Positions 60,731-64,000 of a stretch of 64,000 nucleotides of DNA are shown in pieces. Source of the DNA: Lacipirellula limnantheis (GTDB lineage: Bacteria; Planctomycetota; Planctomycetia; Pirellulales; Lacipirellulaceae); the NCBI RefSeq assembly GCF_007746075.1, contig NZ_CP036339.1, forward strand, positions 4,741,786-4,805,785, given 5' to 3'. Under the pieces are notes generated by a model. The model was not told the DNA's origin and searched no databases. It was given only the letters and a program-made list of their open reading frames with translations. The position numbers and the translations under genes were made by a program. Each line of letters starts with the position of its first letter. Position 1 is the stretch's first letter.

Positions 60731-61182
60731 GGCTCGCACCCGCTGAATTCGCGCCGGGCCTCGCAGGAATCCCCGCCGCCCGAATTCAGCTTGCTGACCC
60801 CAGCCGCCTGAAAACTCAAATATGAACGGCGCCCGAATAGTGCGGTGCCCGGCTAACGGCGACGGCGCCTGAATAGTGCAGCGCACAGACGTGCAGCGCA
60901 GCCGAATCGGCGACAATGCGTCGTTGTGGCAAAGGACCGTAGGCCCTCCCGCTAGAACGACTCACACGTTCCCAGCAAACCGTCCCGTCCTGTTCGCCTT
61001 CACTCGATCGCGCCCGGAAAACTGCGACGATCACGCGGCGCCATCGTTTAACTCCTCGAAGAGAGATGCGACTGAAAGTCCGCGCTTGCAAGGTTCCCGA
61101 GCACACCAGTCAGATTCTTGGCAATGTGCCATCTGCGGAGCCTCTGCAAAGTAGAGCCTCTCAAGGCGAAGCGACCGCCGCG
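60731..61182. other. Intergenic region with a short direct repeat
   Basis: No gene is supported. CGGCGCCCGAATAGTGCGG at 60827-60845 and CGGCGCCTGAATAGTGCAG at 60863-60881 are direct repeats 36 bases apart. The end of the oxidoreductase gene follows. Confidence 0.55.
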
Positions 61183-64000
61183 CTACTCAGCAGCGGCCAG
61201 TTGTTCGTACCGCTTCCAAGTGTCGTCGATATCCCGTTGTGCGAGCGCGAACAGTTCCGCGGCGCGGTCAGGGTTTTGCCGCTGGATGCTGGTGAAGCGG
61301 CCCTCTTGGAGGGCGAAGTCGGCAAACGTGAGTTTGGGTTTGCGGCTGTCTAGCTGAAAAGGGTGCTCGCCAGCCTCGGAGAGTCGAGGGTCGTAGCGGT
61401 AGAGAGGCCACAGTCCCGCTTGCACCACGTCTTTCTGGTGCGACATGCCTTCACACATATCGATCCCGTGCGCAATGCAGTGGCTGTAGGCTAACAGAAG
61501 AGAGGGGCCAGGGTACGACTCAGCTTCGCGGAACACGCGAACCGTGTGAGCCGGATTGGCCCCCATGGCGATCTGTGCTACGTACACGTTTCCGTAGGCC
61601 ATCGCGAGCAAGCCCAAATCTTTCTTTCGCGACGGCTTGCCGGCGGCGGCGAACTTGGCCACCGCTGCTCGCGGAGTCGCTTTTGAGTTTTGTCCGCCTG
61701 TGTTGGAGTACACACCCGTATCGAGAACCAAAATGTTGACATTGGCGCCCGTGGACAGGGTGTGATCGAGTCCGCCGAATCCAATGTCGTAAGCCCAGCC
61801 GTCGCCCCCAATAAGCCACACGCTTTTGGGAACCAGGGCGTCTGCCACTTCTGCTAGTCGCGCCGCGTCAGGATGTCGCACCTCGGTCAGCGTCCGCTTG
61901 AGCTGCGCGACGCGTTGCCGTTGGCTGGCCAGCGACGACTCAGAACTTTCGTGCCGGCCGGCTATCAGCGCCTCACACAAATCTTCGCCAACCACCGTGG
62001 CGAGCCGCTTGAGCAGCGCAACGGCCAAGTCGCACTGGGCGTCCAGCGCCAAACGCATGCCTAAGCCAAACTCGGCATTGTCTTCGAACAGCGAGTTGCA
62101 CCAAGCGGGGCCACGGCCTTCGGCATTGGTGGTCCAAGGGGTGGTGGGCAAGTTGCCACCGAAGATCGACGAGCAGCCCGTGGCGTTGGCGATCATCGCC
62201 CGGTCGCCAAAGAGCTGCGTCATAAGTTTCAAATACGGCGTTTCACCGCAACCGGAGCAGGCGCCCGAAAACTCGAACAGCGGCTGCAAAAGTTGCGAAC
62301 CTTTCACGGTGTCGTGCTTAACTTGCGTGCGATCAAGCTCTGGCAATTTGAGGAACGTTTCAAAAGCCGTGCGCTCAACGGCGGCATGTTCGCGGTAGGG
62401 GAGCATGTCGATCGCTTTATGGTCAGCTACCGTTTTGCTTTTCGCCGGGCAGACATCCACGCACACGCCGCAGCCGGTGCAATCGTCGGGCGCCACTTGA
62501 ATGGTGAGCAGGTGATCGGGCCGCTCCTTGTCACGCCAGGGTTTTGCTTTGAGTGGCGATCCGTTTCGCAGCGGAGAGTTGAGTTCGCCCACTCGGTAGA
62601 CCTTCATTCGAATTGCCGAGTGCGGGCAAACGAAGGAGCACAGCCCACACTCCGTGCACAAATCGGCGTCCCAAATAGGAATCTCCTGCGCGATACTCCG
62701 TTTTTCGTGCTTGGCGGTTCCCACGGGAAAGCTACCGTCGATCGGCAGCGCACTCACCGGGAGCAAATCTCCATGCCCGGCAAGCAAATGCCGCGTCACA
62801 CGCTGAATAAACTCTTCATGCACCTCGGCCGCCGGCGCTATGCGGCGGCGATCGGTGGTGGGGCTGTCGGGCAGAGTCACCCGCTGGAGACCTGCGAGCG
62901 CCGCATCGACTGCCGCACAGTTTTTGGCCACCACTTCGTCGCCGCGGCTGCCATAACTCTTTCTGATCGAGTCTTTTATGTGCGCGATCGCTTCGCTCAC
63001 CGGCATAAAGTTTGACAGGCCGAAGAAGCACGCCTGCATAATAGTGTTAATGCGGTTGCCCAGCCCTGCTTCGCGTGCGATGCGGTGAGCATCCACCACG
63101 TGAAGCGCCAGCCCCTTGCTCAAGATTTCAAGCTGCATTTCCAGCGGCAAGTGGTTCCATGTCTCACTCGCGCTGTAGGGACTGTTGAGCAACACAGTGG
63201 CGCCGGGGCGCGCGATCGACAGTAGATCAAGCTTGTCGACAAACGGGAACTGATGCACGCCAATGAACGTCGCTTCGTCGATCAAATAGGTCGAGGTGAT
63301 CGGCCGTGGACTAAACCGCAAGTGTGATACCGTCGTTGAGCCCGACTTCTTCGAGTCGTACACAAAGTACCCTTGGGCGAAGAGCGGCGTGTGATCGGCC
63401 ACGATCTTCACCGAGTTCTTACTGGCGCCCACGGTACCGTCGGCGCCCAACCCGTAGAAGACGGCCCGGGTGACGTCATCCGGCTCGGTGCGAAATCGAG
63501 TGTCTACCGTCAAACTAAGTCGGGTGACGTCATCGTAGATGCCCACCGTGAACTGCCGGCGGGGGAGGGCTTCGAGATTTTCGGCGAACACCGCCGCGAC
63601 CATGGCCGGAGTGAACTCCTTACTCGCCAGCCCATACCGCCCGCCGATGACATTCGGCAGCGGCAAGTGCTCGCGATGAGGCATTGCGTTCCAACCCGCA
63701 GCGAGCGCTGTGACGACATCTTGATAGAGCGGCTCGCCTATGGCGCCGGGCTCCTTGGTGCGATCCAACACCGCGATGCGCTGAGTGGCGTCGGGGAGCG
63801 CCCGCAAAAATGCGTCGACGTCAAACGGCCGGAACAATCGCACGAGCACCATCCCAACCTTCCGCCCCTCGGCGCGCAACTTTGCGATGGCTTCGCTGGC
63901 GGCTCCACTGCCGGAGCCCATCAACACCAGTACGTCTTCGGCCGCGGGGTCGCCAACGTAGTCAAACAAATGATATTGCCGGCCAGTCTTTGCAGCAAAA
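61183..64000 (-). CDS. nifJ: Pyruvate:ferredoxin (flavodoxin) oxidoreductase, N-terminus outside window
   Basis: At least 939 residues of a single-chain pyruvate:ferredoxin oxidoreductase; the frame runs off the right edge and lacks the first part. Visible are the domain II/III region (AAKTGRQYHLFDYVGDP; LVLMGSGSGAASEAI), the gamma-type domain (GLGADGTVGASKNSVKI), two 4Fe-4S motifs (CTECGLCSFVCP and CTGCGVCVDVCP), a third Cys pair near the TPP domain (GACSGCGETPY), and the TPP-binding region (GGDGWAYDIGFGGLDH; YSNTGGQNSKATP). It oxidises pyruvate to acetyl-CoA and CO2 with reduced ferredoxin in the cytoplasm. The set of motifs fits the nifJ type. An internal TTG at 63967-63969 is not the start. 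Confidence 0.96.
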   Translation of the reverse strand, partial: FAAKTGRQYHLFDYVGDPAAEDVLVLMGSGSGAASEAIAKLRAEGRKVGMVLVRLFRPFDVDAFLRALPDATQRIAVLDRTKEPGAIGEPLYQDVVTALAAGWNAMPHREHLPLPNVIGGRYGLASKEFTPAMVAAVFAENLEALPRRQFTVGIYDDVTRLSLTVDTRFRTEPDDVTRAVFYGLGADGTVGASKNSVKIVADHTPLFAQGYFVYDSKKSGSTTVSHLRFSPRPITSTYLIDEATFIGVHQFPFVDKLDLLSIARPGATVLLNSPYSASETWNHLPLEMQLEILSKGLALHVVDAHRIAREAGLGNRINTIMQACFFGLSNFMPVSEAIAHIKDSIRKSYGSRGDEVVAKNCAAVDAALAGLQRVTLPDSPTTDRRRIAPAAEVHEEFIQRVTRHLLAGHGDLLPVSALPIDGSFPVGTAKHEKRSIAQEIPIWDADLCTECGLCSFVCPHSAIRMKVYRVGELNSPLRNGSPLKAKPWRDKERPDHLLTIQVAPDDCTGCGVCVDVCPAKSKTVADHKAIDMLPYREHAAVERTAFETFLKLPELDRTQVKHDTVKGSQLLQPLFEFSGACSGCGETPYLKLMTQLFGDRAMIANATGCSSIFGGNLPTTPWTTNAEGRGPAWCNSLFEDNAEFGLGMRLALDAQCDLAVALLKRLATVVGEDLCEALIAGRHESSESSLASQRQRVAQLKRTLTEVRHPDAARLAEVADALVPKSVWLIGGDGWAYDIGFGGLDHTLSTGANVNILVLDTGVYSNTGGQNSKATPRAAVAKFAAAGKPSRKKDLGLLAMAYGNVYVAQIAMGANPAHTVRVFREAESYPGPSLLLAYSHCIAHGIDMCEGMSHQKDVVQAGLWPLYRYDPRLSEAGEHPFQLDSRKPKLTFADFALQEGRFTSIQRQNPDRAAELFALAQRDIDDTWKRYEQLAAAE

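Noticed and set aside
47033-61000. Second copy of the tRNA-Ser 3' end as attachment site
   Set aside because: I looked for GGTTCGAATCCCATGCC-like sequence to the right of the tRNA and saw none in the window, so the right border of any element cannot be placed.

Overview
The window looks like a chromosomal segment of a GC-rich planctomycete (Planctomycetota, order Pirellulales, probably near Lacipirellulaceae). The evidence is three tandem pairs of DUF1501 and PSCyt1/DUF1549/DUF1553 genes, a BBP7-type outer-membrane protein, a giant secreted protein starting with a LEPR-XLL-like ESLETR motif, several PEP-CTERM proteins, and small membrane proteins ending in the RRFTLRS-type motif common in this group. 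The family placement is inference from gene content only.

1-13 kb: a truncated beta-barrel-type protein; a membrane-tethered TAXI-type solute-binding protein; an alpha/beta hydrolase; two TIM-barrel sugar isomerase/epimerase-like proteins; a DinB-like protein; a BBP7 protein; and, convergent with it, a 1767-residue multidomain surface protein carrying ELK-type beta repeats, an embedded cyclophilin, SdrD-like and cadherin-like repeats. 13.6-19 kb: a complete MacAB/TolC-like exporter operon (outer-membrane lipoprotein, adaptor, ABC ATPase-permease). 19.4-23.9 kb: a small membrane protein with a clear terminator, tRNA-Arg(CCG), a HIT/Trm112 pair, a Gln-rich secreted protein, an esterase and a rhodanese.

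24.1-28.1 kb holds the most interesting cluster: an ECF-type sigma factor, an overlapping four-helix membrane protein, a MotA/TolQ/ExbB-like channel with a long helical tail, and a single-span protein with a MotB/ExbD-like aspartate, a coiled coil of about 240 residues and a C-terminal VWA domain with an intact MIDAS site. I read it as a proton-driven, stator-like complex in which VWA replaces the usual peptidoglycan-binding domain. A DUF1254/DUF1214 protein and a small HExxH protein follow.

29.9-42.9 kb is a six-gene minus-strand array of three PSCyt1/DUF1549/DUF1553-DUF1501 pairs. The members differ in accessory domains (F5/8C-like, none, LamG). A PQQ-type propeller protein, an MDR oxidoreductase and a small basic protein with a strong terminator follow.

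47-61 kb is an eroded accessory region next to tRNA-Ser(CGA). It contains an integrase remnant with an internal stop, a PATR/dockerin-like/PEP-CTERM protein, an orphan PEP-CTERM tail, a decayed rhodanese-like fragment, many very small membrane-protein genes, repeated promoter modules, a dispersed repeat of about 70 bp in four copies, a palindromic repeat cluster, an SBBP protein, a PEP-CTERM metalloprotease-like protein and a frameshifted LRR gene. Several small genes have a TAnnnT box five to seven bases before the ATG, which suggests leaderless transcripts. The window ends in a pyruvate:ferredoxin oxidoreductase (nifJ type) that runs off the right edge.
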